Shown piece by piece: positions 41,836-54,407 of a stretch of DNA of 64,000 nt (its first letter is position 1; each line of letters opens with the position of its first letter). The notes beneath the pieces were generated by a model, which saw only the letters and a list, made by a program, of their open reading frames with translations, was not told the DNA's origin and ran no database searches. A program made the translations under genes and the position numbers. This stretch comes from Ceratobasidium sp. AG-K (taxonomy: Eukaryota; Basidiomycota; Agaricomycetes; Cantharellales; Ceratobasidiaceae). Location of the stretch: assembly GCA_037039685.1 (NCBI GenBank), contig JAWNGF010000006.1, positions 186,001 to 250,000 of the forward strand, read 5' to 3'.

Positions 41836-43888
41836 CTAATGCATAAGCACATCGGGGATACTCCTCCAAAAGTCTGTCGCGTTGCGTCTGATGCTGTCAG
41901 GCTCTATGTATGCGGTTCCATTCGAGAACCTGATCTGAGTTGCATTGCTAGTGGTGTACCGAGGCCAGCTTGGGACATTCGCGATGATCAACTTGTTCGG
42001 ATCCCCTGTGACAATGACTATGCATATACTCAGTCAACCAATCGCCATTCTTGAACTGTAGACCCACATGAGCTCCAGTACGCGTTCATTAGCTTGGCTT
42101 GCTCGGCCACTTTACCAGGCAAGCTAGCCGCAATGGCAGCGCTGACGAATGGCAACTCGGAGGTATGAGCCACACCCAGGTTCGGATCGCTCCCAGGGGT
42201 TAGGTGAGCAAAGTGGTATTTCCAGACGGGTAGATCCAGTTCAGCAGCGTAGATGGCTGTGGCTTGAGCTTGGGCAATGCTAAAAGATGCGATGAGCTCC
42301 ACCCAGAGATATTTTGAAACAGGCCTACTATGCATAGTCACCGTACGCCGCAGACAGCCGTGCAAATTGAGGACTCAGGGGCGAATTTGCATACGGGGAT
42401 CCAGGAAGCTCGGGTGCGGGGTATAGATCGGCGACGGTCTGCAATTGAGCATCCGAAATCAATGGTGTCAACGTCTTGAAAAATGCCTTGAACTCTTCAG
42501 TCGTGCTAAGGGTTTTAGGAACCCACATGGACCCCTCGTCACTGTCACGCCCTTGAGCTCAGGAATTGTTAGGGGCCGGAGTTGAGAGGAGCTTACGAGT
42601 TGAATCCGGTGAAAATTGATACTCGGTTAACTTGTCCAGACTCCCAGGATTCGTGGGCTGCCCGAGCAACTAATTTGGTTTAGCACACTGAGACACTGTC
42701 TACCTAGAGCACGCACTGAATTTGTGGTCAACCACTGGCTGAAAGGGCCAAACCACGTCGGCACTTTCAATTGCAATTAGTGATATTCATAAATTCGGGA
42801 TCAATGCTTACTTGTATTTACTAAAGACTGCAACACTCGCATTCTTGATGCGGTCCTGAGGAAGGCCTCGAAGACAACTGAACGTGGCCGTCTCGTCTTC
42901 ACCGTAATAGCACCCGGCAAGGTTCAGGAACTCTTCAGTTTGCGTTTGATATAGCGGATAGGTCCTGATACCCTATAAGTAACGTTGCAGCGCGGGGTTC
43001 ACGTACATACCAGTTGGGGAATGCTCGGGAAGTGGGCCCTCCCGAATTCATAATCACTCGCTTGAAAGGAACCGTGTCGCTCACGCGCAAAAGATGATAC
43101 CCGACCGACGTAGCACCGGCAGATTCCCCAAACAATGTGACCTAACTAGAGTAAGCGTTCTGAAGCTTCAAAGTCCTCCCTTCGTACCTGGTCCGGATCC
43201 CCCCCGAAAAGTGAGATATATGTTTGCACCCAGTCAATCGCATATGCCTGGTCATAAAGTCCAATATTTAAAACGCCCTCCCGATGGGCGAGTCCAGAGG
43301 GCAAAAATCCGAGCGCTCCAATCTACAAATATCCGTCAATAGCCAACACGAGCCTCGGTCAAGGCACACACCCGATAATTGATTGAAACACCGATATATT
43401 TAGCCGGCGCGCTAGCCACCATCGACGCCATGCTGAAAGTACGCCCGGCTCCCCTATTGAACGAACCGCCATGGACTAGACGAGATATTAGTATCATACT
43501 CGGTGAGCTAATCGATCCACGCACTCCAGATTACAACCGGAAGCTTTTCCGAGCTATCCGTCCCTTGGGGTGCAAATACGGCGAGGGAGAGACAGTCCTC
43601 GTCCATGGCGAACGCCCCGGGTTGCAGGCACAAAGGCCCATAAGCTGTCGAATCGATCGTGTCGTTTGTCGCCAACGGAGGCTGAGGATAGTTGAAGCGG
43701 CGTTCACCTGTCGGCGGAGCAGCGTAGGGGATATTCAAGTATGCGATTACAGGCGAGGGCAACGGGACGCCCGAATCAACAGTATAGTTGTCGTGTCCAA
43801 CAAACGTCCCATAAGGCAGCGTCACTTGGGCGGATCGTACATGTCCAGATAATAGCAGGACGGGAAGAAGGGCAAACGGGAAACGCAT
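41836..43888 (-). CDS. Secreted type-B carboxylesterase, copy 2
   Basis: This is a paralogue of copy 1 with the same exon plan. The ATG at 43888 starts a clear signal peptide (MRFPFALLPVLLLSG). The first intron begins GTGCGT and restores the oxyanion motif WIHGGSF. The nucleophile elbow is GESAGATS (about 43120) and the catalytic His is in GVAHTSEL. The last residues are IPDVLMH. All inferred exons join in frame. It is a secreted ester hydrolase; the substrate cannot be deduced. It probably arose with copy 1 by tandem duplication. Confidence 0.88.
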
Positions 43889-44677
43889 CGAGTCGCAAGA
43901 TTAGCTGAAAGAATGGGGGAACAGTCCTCGATTGCAGGCTATTTAATACTTCTGAAGATATCTTCGAGCTGCTAATGAAATTTTCATGCGCACCTGACAT
44001 TGCTACAGGCAAAGCACCCCAGATACGCCCCGGTCTCGACCTATAATTTATTGGGCCCGAAAAAGGGCCATCTATGTACAGATAGCTTCGGAACATATAA
44101 AATCCCAGATGAATCATGGTCTCCATGACCAGAGAGGGTCGCTGGGAGCTCAGGATGACGAGTTTGCCTATTTTAGAGAAGTATTTCCAATTCTACCTCG
44201 TGATCGGACCAAACACTGTGCCGCCGGCCGCGTTCTCCACAATGGACCGTGATACATACTGATTCCGAGGGGTAGGGCTTTTGAATCCATGCGAATCTCT
44301 GGAGCCTTGGTGTTGCGCTGTCTCGGAGCCCGACGGGATGGAGTAAGAGTTGGTCTGGTCACGTGCTAAGATGCAATGACACACCAAGTCCATTAAAAGC
44401 ACAACCCCGGTTCGCCAATGTCAGCGCACACGGCACAATTCGAATGTCACCACCCCCACCCTCAACTGCCCTTCCTTCGCCCAGACCAGCCAATTCTTGA
44501 AACACACAACCTCACGCAGTAAACCCCAAAGCGATTCATGCATTCCAAATTAAAAACACCCCGCAGGGACACAGAATGAGTGCAACAAAGTTGTAGTAGA
44601 TAGCAAAACAAGATAGCGTTGGTTCAGATCTATAGCTGCCTCGGCAAGCTGGTATGGCGCTCGGCCATGTTTTCTGG
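43889..44677. other. Spacer
   Basis: It holds the promoter of esterase copy 2 and the 3' region of the CCCH gene. I see no further gene. Confidence 0.4.
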
Positions 44678-47600
44678 CTAGTTGACTTTGGCCTGGGCCT
44701 GGGCTTGGGCTTGGGCATGCCCGTTGAGCGCGAGCCCGGAGAGCAACTACAAACCGATTAGTGCTGTCCGAGCCCAAGTAAGAGAATTGTAACCCACCAT
44801 GCTCAGCCCGCCTTGGCTCGGCCCAATGGCAGCACCCGCACCCGGCGCACCACGCATCGGCTCGAAAATCACATCATCCTCACTATCCTCGTCTTCCATA
44901 TTCTTGCCATAATCGTAATCCGTAGCATTAGGATACTCGTCTCGTGCGTAGTCAGTCCCGTTTCCACCGTACTCGGCGTTTCCATAGTCGGTCGCGTTTC
45001 CGCCCTCCTGTCCATAATCTGCCGTTCCGTTTCGTCCATAGTCAGCTGCGTTCCCTCGCCCATACTCCTTTGCATTCGCACTGTCATTTTCGTACTCTCC
45101 TCCATCGGCGTGCACAAACGGACACTCGGCACCGTTTCGACAGCCGGGGGTGGGGTAGAATTTGCATACGACTGGGGCGGCCGTGTCGAGTGTGTGGAGA
45201 TAGTTGCAGCTGTCGCCGCGGAGGCATTGGCCTTGTTGGAACCATTTGCATGGGCGGGCTGTGGTGTGGGTTAGGTCGAGTCGGATGGGTTAGGTTGGAT
45301 GGGGCGGTCCAGGTCGAGTCGAGTGATACGTGGCAAATCAAAGCGGCGCAAAAAGAATTCCCAAGTCAGCCAAGCACAATCAATCATCATCCGACTTACT
45401 GCGCCAAAACGGATTCTCACGCGACTCGGTCTGCCCATTTGCAGGCTCGAACCCATGCTCAACGTCGTCTCCGTACGTGTGTTTAAACGGACACTCGTCC
45501 CCTTGGTTGCACCGTCCAGCGGCCCAGTATTTGCATTCGCGGGCTGGACAAGTGGTTAGTAATCGTCAAGGGTAGGACCTGGTGAAAATCGAGAGTGCAG
45601 GCACCGAAATCGACAATACGTCGAGGATCAAGGAACAAGAAGAGTGCGGGGAACGATCGAGGATCGAAACAAAAGAAGCGCCAAGATCGAACGGGACCAA
45701 ATTAAAGGTCCGCTTTTGCCTCCACCCTCCACCCGTTGGCCCAACGGAATGTAAAACCAACTCGACCACAAAACCAAACGATAACGAAATAAAACAAGAC
45801 TGCAAAATCTAAACAAGGACTCACTTCTAAACAACGGATGCGAGCCTTCCTTCTCCTTGGCCACCCCAACCGTCGCCCCGTTCGAAAACAACTTGTCATG
45901 GATACTAGCCCCCAATACCATGAGCACCATGAGCACCCCCAGTTCATGCGACTCACAAGTTACATTCGTCCCCAGCAGGACACTCCCTCCCCAACAGCGG
46001 ATTGAAAAACTTGCACGGAAGCGCTACCAAGCCATCAACACCCCGACTAAGAACAAATCGTGGGGACTCACTCTTGTACCCCCTCGGCCTCTCCTTGTCG
46101 TCATCGTCCTTGTCCTCTCCCTCGTGCTCAAACCCAAACTCTTCATACGACACGACCGGAATCGGATCGCCCTCTTCCTCGCTTTCCAACGCAAGGTCCA
46201 GTCCAAGACCCAGTGCACTCCCCTTGCGTTCGGGACCAGGTGGGACGCTCGGGAAGAACCCGTCGTTGAACGCATTGGCCAGCGGACTGCCTGGAGCGAG
46301 TGCGAGTGGACTTCCCGGGGCGCTGAGGGAGGCAACAAGTTCGGATGCGAGGTGCGGTGGGAGGGGAGAAGCCACACGCCATCCCGTGCCGCTGTACTCG
46401 TTTCCGGGTGGGGGGAGCGTGCGGATCGGGGTGCCCGGGGCTGTCGTACTGGCTGGCAAGGCGCCGAGACTCGAGGGGAACGGGCCGAGCGAGAGGCCGG
46501 CGCCGTTGCTGTTGCCGAGGGACAGGCCGTTGGATGGGAACGATGATCCGAGGGCGCTAGTGGGCGCGAGAACGGTAGCAGGGTGCGGGACGATCCGGCT
46601 CGGCGGAATGCCAATGTGGGTTGGACTCGGGCTCGGAGCGCGCGGAATTGGCGTGTGGGTGCGTGTATGAGGCTGACTGGCATGGGCGCGTTCCAGTCCT
46701 AGTCCCAACATGGACCCGAAAGACGTGAGTGGACCGGGGGCAGCTAGGTTGAGCGACGAGGACCGGGCAAGCGGAGACGGCGCGGCGTTTTGGCTCAACA
46801 AGCTCGTCCGACGCTCTTCCAACAAACTCGACCGACGTTCCTCGACTAGTAGACTCGAGCGGCGTTCCTCCAACAAGCCCGTCTCTCGACGTGGCAATTC
46901 TCCAAAACTAGCCGTACGGGCGAGTTCGTGTCTGCGCGGACGGTCGCCGACCACACTCGACCCGGGACGTTCGCCGAGCAGCCCGAGCCGTTCGCCCAAA
47001 CTCGGTTCGAGCAACGCATCGAGGGGGCGCGCGATGACGGCTGGACTGGGACGCGCACTGACAGATGGAGGAAGCGCCGAGGCGGTGGAGAATGGCGAGT
47101 CGCGGGGCGAGGCCAGGTCGTGTTTAAAGTCGCATCGGTCGCCGTAGGTGCACGCGGGATAGTTGCGGCATATCGTATCTACGCGAATTAGCGCGGTCTA
47201 ATAGACCTAATTGGACTTACTGGTGGCAGACTTGGGACTGGGCTGGGCGCGATCCTGAGGCTGCGGGGGTCAGTGCGGGGAAAGCACCAGGGGATGACAT
47301 ACCTCGGGAACCACATGCAGGAACCGACAGTCTTTTCCGTATTCGCACATTCCACTTGCGAAAAACCGGCAGACGGTGCGTTTGGTCTCGACTTCTTCGT
47401 CCTTGTGCTTAGGCACGCCGATGCCCATGATACGACTCCCAGGAGGGAATCGCGGTCTCGGGCGACCCGTGAGTGAATTCACCCGCGGGTTTACGTGTGG
47501 ATCGGCATAGGCAGGGCGGTTATGTGGGTTGGGAGCACTGAAAAAAAAGTTAGATGCGCCCCGACGTCAACGATAAACGCACTTGGCTGGGACCCCTCCG

Positions 47601-47859
47601 AGTCGCGCAATCACCTCGGGATCATCCGTGTGCAAAAACGCACAAGCATCAAACGTACGCGTGCACTGGCCCTTTTGGTAAAACGAGCACAACTTGGCTG
47701 CTCCCATTAGCTCCGTCTTTTTACATGTATCCGCTTACTGTGCTTGAACTTGGCCCGATGTTCCTCGCGCGAAATCTCGGCCAGATCGCCCGCGCTCATC
47801 ACAGGCACACTCCGCCGTCGCTGCATGTCGTCGAATCCCGCCAGCGCTGGGTGGTTCAT
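44678..47859 (-). CDS. Protein with seven CCCH zinc fingers
   Basis: This is a multi-exon gene from the ATG at 47859 (MNHPALAGFDDM) to TAG at 44678. Splicing in frame yields seven C-x5-10-C-x5-6-C-x3-H fingers. In order they begin CSFYQKGQC, CRFFASGMC, CRNYPAC, CKFFNPLLGREC, CKYWAAGRC, CKWFQQGQC and CKFYPTPGC. The fourth is completed only by splicing (CNF/IH). Fingers 1-3 and 4-7 are separated by a roughly 300-residue low-complexity Ser/Pro/Leu/Gly region with LEERRSS repeats. The C-terminus is Tyr/Gly/Asn/Asp-rich and ends in an (AQ)n run. CCCH proteins usually bind RNA and control its processing or decay; the RNA here is unknown. An upstream exon before 47859 is possible. Confidence 0.85.
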
Positions 47860-49085
47860 CGTCGTCGAAATCTCGTTGCCGCGTGCCCTGACTTTTTGCT
47901 TCCGTTGCCGTTTGTGGTCGTCTGAGGATTAGCGCCCGCTGACTGTTCCCATCGAGGCTCTGATTGTTGTTTATTGGGATGAGATTTTGGGGTTTATTGC
48001 CGCGGTTGTGTGTTCACCTTGGTACGGTGTTGAGGGTGACGCGTCGAGATACGTGTTCGCCTCCAGGTACCCCAATTTTTTTTAGATACGCGAACCTCAT
48101 CTTCCCGTCGTTCTCAATCTATTTCATGGATAGACACAGTACAGCATAAAAATATAAAAATCACATCTATGCTCCAGCTCATATATCTAATCAGCCAAGT
48201 GCGAATTAGACGCATGGAAGTTACAAATCCACACACGAAACTATAGTCGGAACGGCTGGCTTACGATTCGTGCTCGAGTGACTTTATCTTTGACTCTGTC
48301 TACGCCTTTGGAATATGCTAGTACACTCGCCCAAGGTTCCAGGTCACCCTGAGTGATTTTATAGGAGCTTGCAAGATGTCGGATACCATTTATCGGTTTG
48401 CGTGATCCACTCGTAATGAGGAGCATCGAAATGGCAGGCGACGGCGCAGATGAAGCACATTATCCTGAAGAGCGTTCAGCACAGTGCAATCTCCAAGTCA
48501 GTAACCGGGATAGCCTGACTACATATATCCTTGCCATGGACTCGATGTATGCGTCACAAGAGTGAAAATAACGCCTCGCTATGATATGGAGTTTACGGAA
48601 AGATGCGTCCCCCGTCGACGTAAAATAACATACAGTGATGTTTACATTTGTCTCTGTTCCCTCGCAGGCTCACTCCTCTATGAAGCTTACCTGCTGTACC
48701 CCCTGCTGTATTCTAACCGTGCAAGGTATTTCCGACACCACCTCCTTCCTTCTCCGGGTGCTCAATTCTCCACTTTGGTTGCCACTCGGCCTCGTGCCCG
48801 CGACTTTTTTCCTAAGAAGAGATTACCACGTGCTACATGCGCACCATGGGGGGAACTGCTCGGTCATACGGACAGATTCAACAAAACGGTTCAGAGAGAA
48901 GAGACCACCCGGCGGGGTTTACAGGGGAGCAGAAAGCGGGAGCCCGAAGGCAGTACAGAGCCCTCGTGACCACCACACAAGGATAACCAATCCATCGACG
49001 CGTCAGCTATTTCTACCAACCGTGTGAGCACGAGTCATTCCTACTCTACCCCCCCCCCCCGTTCACAATCGAATTGGGGGTTACG
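47860..49085. other. Spacer between divergent CCCH and NACHT-WD40 genes
   Basis: No gene is supported. A run of 12 C lies at 49049-49060, just upstream of the NACHT-WD40 start codon. Confidence 0.4.
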
Positions 49086-52000
49086 ATGGCGTTCAGATCA
49101 AGATCTCAGCAGGCTAAGCAGCTTCCCAGTCGTATGTAACTTGAAAGGATGTGGCCCTAAACCCAACCACTGATTAAGCTACTTCAATAGCAGACATACC
49201 CCTCGCACGGTCGAATATAAGTACTCCTCTTCAAGCGCGAGTATTCGAGCTCAAAACCGCGCTCAAAGGACTCAAGGCAAGCCTATATGCGCTACCTCCT
49301 CTAGGATCGGCTGTCGGCGAATTGGAAGAATGTATCGCTCGTATGCAGGTATATTACCGAATTTATCTATGTCACCAACAGGAATAGGTTAAATCAACTA
49401 GGTCTGGGAACAATCTTGCTCTCTATATGATGAGCTACTGTCAGACTTGACCAGTCAGGCAAATTTGCTCAAATCACAGCTCGTCGTCAAATCGCGCCCA
49501 CGGAATGTATCACCCTCGATTGTCAACGTTGCAAAGTGAGCAAGTCACTTGACGTCTTGATCATCACTCATTGGGCTATCGTGCAGATCCATCGCAGAAA
49601 AGACAAGTGATATTAAATTGCATCAGGACCCCTCACGAACCAGTCGATTGGTCATGTCAAAGCAAGACGAGAAGATTGTAGCTGAATGCTACCTGAGGAT
49701 AGTAGCACTGTTCCAACACCTGCAGGTGAGTGATAGCGGAGTACCGTTGTGGCCAAAGCTTAAAACGATTGCCAGGCCGATATTTCGTTGAGCATTTGGG
49801 ACGAGGTGCAAGAGCAACAGTTGGTGCGCGCTTCTACCCTTGTTGGACTTGGAAGTAATTGAGAGCATGTGATGGACATAGGACGCTCGCCTCAACGACC
49901 TCTTACCGTCGCACGAGGCATACTACAACGCACCTCTTTCCACCACAGTCACGACGCGAGATGGATGCGCACCGGAAACACGGCGTGAATTGCTCGCCAG
50001 CGTTCGTGATTGGATTTGGGAAAACAATGGAGGGAAGATCTACTGGCTGAACGGCATATCTGGAACCGGCAAGACCACGATCGCCTATAGCGTGTGCATG
50101 ATGCTCCAGGCACGTAAACGACTGGGTGCAAGCTTCTTTTGTTCTCGCAACTCACCTGATTGCCGAGACGTCAGCAAAATCGTCCCCACAATCGCATACC
50201 AGCTCGGACAATATTCGAACCCATACCGGCAGAGACTGTGTAATGTGCTTGATGAAGACCCCGACGTTATAAGGCGAAGCATTGGCACGCAGTTCGAGCG
50301 CCTCATCTCGAAGCCACTAGCAACGATAGGTAGTGCAATGCCTGGTAACGTGGTGGTAGTGATCGATGCTCTAGACGAGTGCACGGAGGTGGATGGAACC
50401 AAGGCTATGCTGGATATACTGTTGCGACATGCAGGTAACTTGCCTGTCAAGTTCTTTGTTACTAGTCGACCCGAAACTACCATCGACAGCCCCACGACGA
50501 CTAAGGATGGCGCCATGCGCTCCATTCTCCAAATTCACGATATTGGGAGGTCACCCGTACAGGCAGATATCAAGTCCTACCTCACCCAGGCGCTCGCCCG
50601 GATGAAGGTCTTATCCTCCGAGATCGATGCACTTGCGGACAGGGCAGACAGTCTTTTCATCTTTGCTGCTACAGCTGTGCGATACATTACTCCTAGCATA
50701 GGCTCGATGAGTCGCAGGCAGGGTTTGCGCAGGTTGTTGCGACTTCGTCCAAGTGGGAGAAACAAACGCTACAAAGACATTGACGACCTGTACGTTGCTA
50801 TCCTAGCAGAGGCCTTTGACGAAAAAAAGTTCGAAAAGGGGGAACTAGCCCAGAGACGCAGCTTACTTTGGTCAGTGGTCTGCGCCAGAGAGCCACTAAC
50901 GGTATTGGCGCTTGCCGCGCTTCTAGGTGTGCCCGTTAGGGCGGTAGAGATGGCGCTCTTTCCTCTCCAGTCTGTTCTGTATGTGTCGGACGCTGCACGC
51001 GCGGTCTCTACCTTTCATGCATCGTTTTCCGACTTCTTGCTAGACAAACAGCGTGCCGGACGGTTCCACTGCGATGAGACCACACAAAGCGCCTACCTAG
51101 CCGAATTGTGCTTCCAGATAATGGGCCGGTCACTGCGGTTCAACATATGCAGGCTCGAATCGTCCTATATATTTGATCAGGACGTGCCAGATCTCAAGGA
51201 TCGAGTCGACAGGGCAGTCTCAACCGAACTCTTCTATGCGTGTAGGTACTGGGGTGATCACCTTATCCGATGCCCTCCCTCACCTAAATTGATGCTTCTC
51301 CTCGACACCTTCTTGCAATATCACTTGCTGTTCTGGATGGAGGTGTTGAATTTGACAGGGCAGATAGGTCGTTGTGAGAGTGTACTGGGCCAGGCACTTG
51401 CCCGGGTCCCGGTGAGTGGATGTACGTACAGAAGCAATAGCGTTTGACTGACATTGCGGCGCAGGATGGCGGCTTTGATGAAATTCGTCATTTGGCATAC
51501 GATGCGCGGAACTTTGTCTATTCATTTGCAGCAAGTCCTGCCGCACGCAGCACACCTCATATTTATATATCGGCCTTGCCATTCGTATTGAGCGATAGTC
51601 GGATATGCGCAAACTATTGGCTACAAACCAAAGGACTCCTTGCGCTTCGGGGTGGCGCGATCGCAACCAAAAAAATGATTGCCCTCGCTACATGTGACGT
51701 TGGGGTACCCATTCTTGCATTAGTCCAACCGAGTAAAGGGGAACATATGGTCTCCTGTGCGAGTGATGCAGGTGTGGTCTTATGGAACACTTTGACAGGT
51801 GACATCCGCATGCGGCCACCAGGAGACAGCAATCGCTCGGTGTGGTCCTTGGCACTCTCCCAATCTGGTTCTCGAGTTGCGTCAAGTGGTGTGGGCCAAG
51901 AAATTTATCTATGGAGCTCTGGAAAACTGGGTCACGACCATTGCCGAGGCCACACTGGATTGGTTTTGGTGGTAGCGCTCTCGCCCGACGGTACAACACT

Positions 52001-53936
52001 TGCATCTGGCTCTGAAGATTGTAGTATCCGAATGTGGGATGCTGACAACGGCATTCATTTGGGCACGCCTCTTGAGGGGCATCGGTCTACAATTGCATCA
52101 CTTGCTTTCTCACCAAGCGGCCACCTGTTAGCGTCGGGAGGATATGACTCTACAGTACGTATCTGGGATTGGCGGCAAGGAACTCCCATCGTTCAGCCAC
52201 TCACAGGACATACGGACTGCATATATTCGATTGCTTTCTGTCCAGATGGCTTGCGTCTGGCATCTGGCTCACGAGACTGCACAATCCACGTATGGGGAGT
52301 TCATAGCGCCTCGCTGTTGTTGGCTCCTCTCAAAGGCCACGCCCATAGCGTTTCATCGGTCGCATTTTCCCCCGACGGTTCAAAACTGGTGTCGGGCTCA
52401 TGGGATCACACAATCTGTTTGTGGAACTTGAGTAATGGTCATTTACTGGCTGGTCCCATCATTGGTCATTATGGCTGGGTCAACTCGGTGTGCTTCTCCG
52501 TGGACGGAACGCGCATTATATCAGGCTCGGCTGATGGTACCATTCGCACGTGGGATGCAACGCAGGAATTGGTATTAAAAAGAAACCCAACCACCAAGGC
52601 CGGTGCTATCCGATCTATCGCGTTCTCAGCAGACTGTCAACGTGCCGCGTTAGGCTCAAGCGATTGCATGGTTTACGTTAGGGACATAATGGGCGGGACG
52701 CTGATTTGTGGACCACTTCAAGGCCACACCGAAGAAATTACATCCGTTGCATTCTCGCCTGATAACGCCCGCATTGTTTCGACTTCCAATGATCGTACTA
52801 TTCGTGCATGGGACGCAAACACTGGGTCGTCTCTCGTTGGCCCTCTTGAAGGCCACGCAGGCTGGGTGCGCTCAGGATTATTTTCTCCCGATGGCCAGCA
52901 TATAGCCTCTTGTTCAGATGACCGCACAATTCGAGTATGGAATGCAGATACTGGCAGGCCAGCTGCTGGCCCCTTTGAAGGTCACACAGATGTCGTTATG
53001 TCTATTGCTTTCTCACCCAATATTACTAGTAACCGTATCGTTTCCGGCTCAGCTGATCAAACCATACGAATGTGGGATACTCACAATGGCAATGCCCCAA
53101 TTTGGGTGTCTGACAAGCATGGCAACCGTGTTAACTGCGTGGCATTTTCACTTGATGGAAGACGAGTTGTCTCGGGCTCGAACGACCAGACAATCCTAGT
53201 CTGGGACTCGGAAGATGGCAGGGTATTATATGGTCCATTTATCGGGCACACCCACTGGATTCGGTCGGTGATTTTCTCGCCTGATGGCAGCCAAATCGTC
53301 TCTTCGTCCCTCGATGCCACAATCCGCGTTTGGAATGTTCAGAATGGGACTGCTGTCAGTGTAATTCAGGGTCAACTAGGAAGGATCAAGCATGCTGCTT
53401 TTTCCCTTACCGGTAAACAAGTTATATCCGGCTCCGAAGATGGTATAATACGATTATGGGACATAGCAACACCTGATAACCCTAACTCTGCAGTCTTTGA
53501 CGGATGCATAATCAAGGACGACGGGTGGATGGTCAACTCTGAGTCAGAGCTATTATTCTGGGTACCCCCTGATCTACGTACTTCTCTGCCCCTTCCCTCC
53601 AGCCCACTAGTGTCCTGTCCGACCGGCAAGATTGAAGCTGACTATCATGATCTACTGCTTGGCAAGAATTTGAAAAGATGCTATCCTCAGAGCCGAGTCA
53701 AGCACACGCACGACACCCGTGACTCCATCGCGCCTCTCCTGGCGAATCCCCAAGGAGTGCTTAGAGCCGCGAGTGCTTACCTTCGAGTCATCAATTTGCC
53801 ATATTCGGCTCTGTCACCACTATTTCGCCCACTACAAACGCCGCCCTGGTTTCAATACCATCCAGAATCCAAGTCAGCTCCCACCCAGCATAGAAAGAGT
53901 AAGCAAAACAGAAAGAGCAATTTGGTTGTATCATAA
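49086..53936 (+). CDS. NACHT-WD40 NLR-like protein
   Basis: Seven exons (49086-49131, 49194-49348, 49402-49535, 49587-49725, 49776-49823, 49882-51411 and 51465-53936) join into 1507 codons. The N-terminal 180 residues are helical and unassigned. The NACHT NTPase follows: Walker A GISGTGKTT (about residues 232-240) and Walker B VVVIDALDEC (about 330). From about residue 700 there are about 14 WD40 repeats, enough for two seven-bladed propellers (units such as SVAFSPDGSKLVSGSWD). Fungal proteins of this type act in non-self recognition and regulated cell death; the trigger is unknown. The last 90 residues, beyond the usual RCY end, are unlike the family and may reflect a missed intron. Confidence 0.9.
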
Positions 53937-54407
53937 AAGCGTTTTTGTAAAACGAAGCGGTCACTGCAAAAGTTGGAATACCTGTGAGAGCTCTCTGGTT
54001 TGATCACCACGGTGTGAGGTGCGGGGAAGGATGATTTATTCATTTGCGGACTCTGAAGGGAGCGTTGGGCATCGCAGGTGTCAGCAATCGATAGAGCACA
54101 CGCTAACTATTTATTATGCTTGTAGTCCCCAGAGCCCGGTGGCAATCGCGCACAAACTACCTTCTGAGTGCTTCAAACGAGCGTACTGACTACTGTGTTT
54201 ATATGTGTTTTGGCTTTTTTTTATCGACAAACATATATATTTGTTTTTGAGCACGCGCAACTGATTTATAGCCTTGTGCCATAAGAAAATACCTTCAAGC
54301 AGGTTCTCCATCTCATTTTCTCAACAATATACCAATGTGTATCACCGACAATTTTGACCGACAATTTTGAATCGCGGTTGTCTGTGCGTACACATTGCGA
54401 CATCCAA
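53937..54407. other. Spacer between converging genes
   Basis: Only 3' regions of the flanking genes; AT-rich with a T-run near 54218. No gene seen. Confidence 0.4.

Noticed and set aside
44813..47191. Several plus-strand ORFs of 100-230 codons opposite the CCCH gene
   Set aside because: They are antisense shadows of a GC-rich coding region whose minus strand gives seven zinc fingers with good splice sites.
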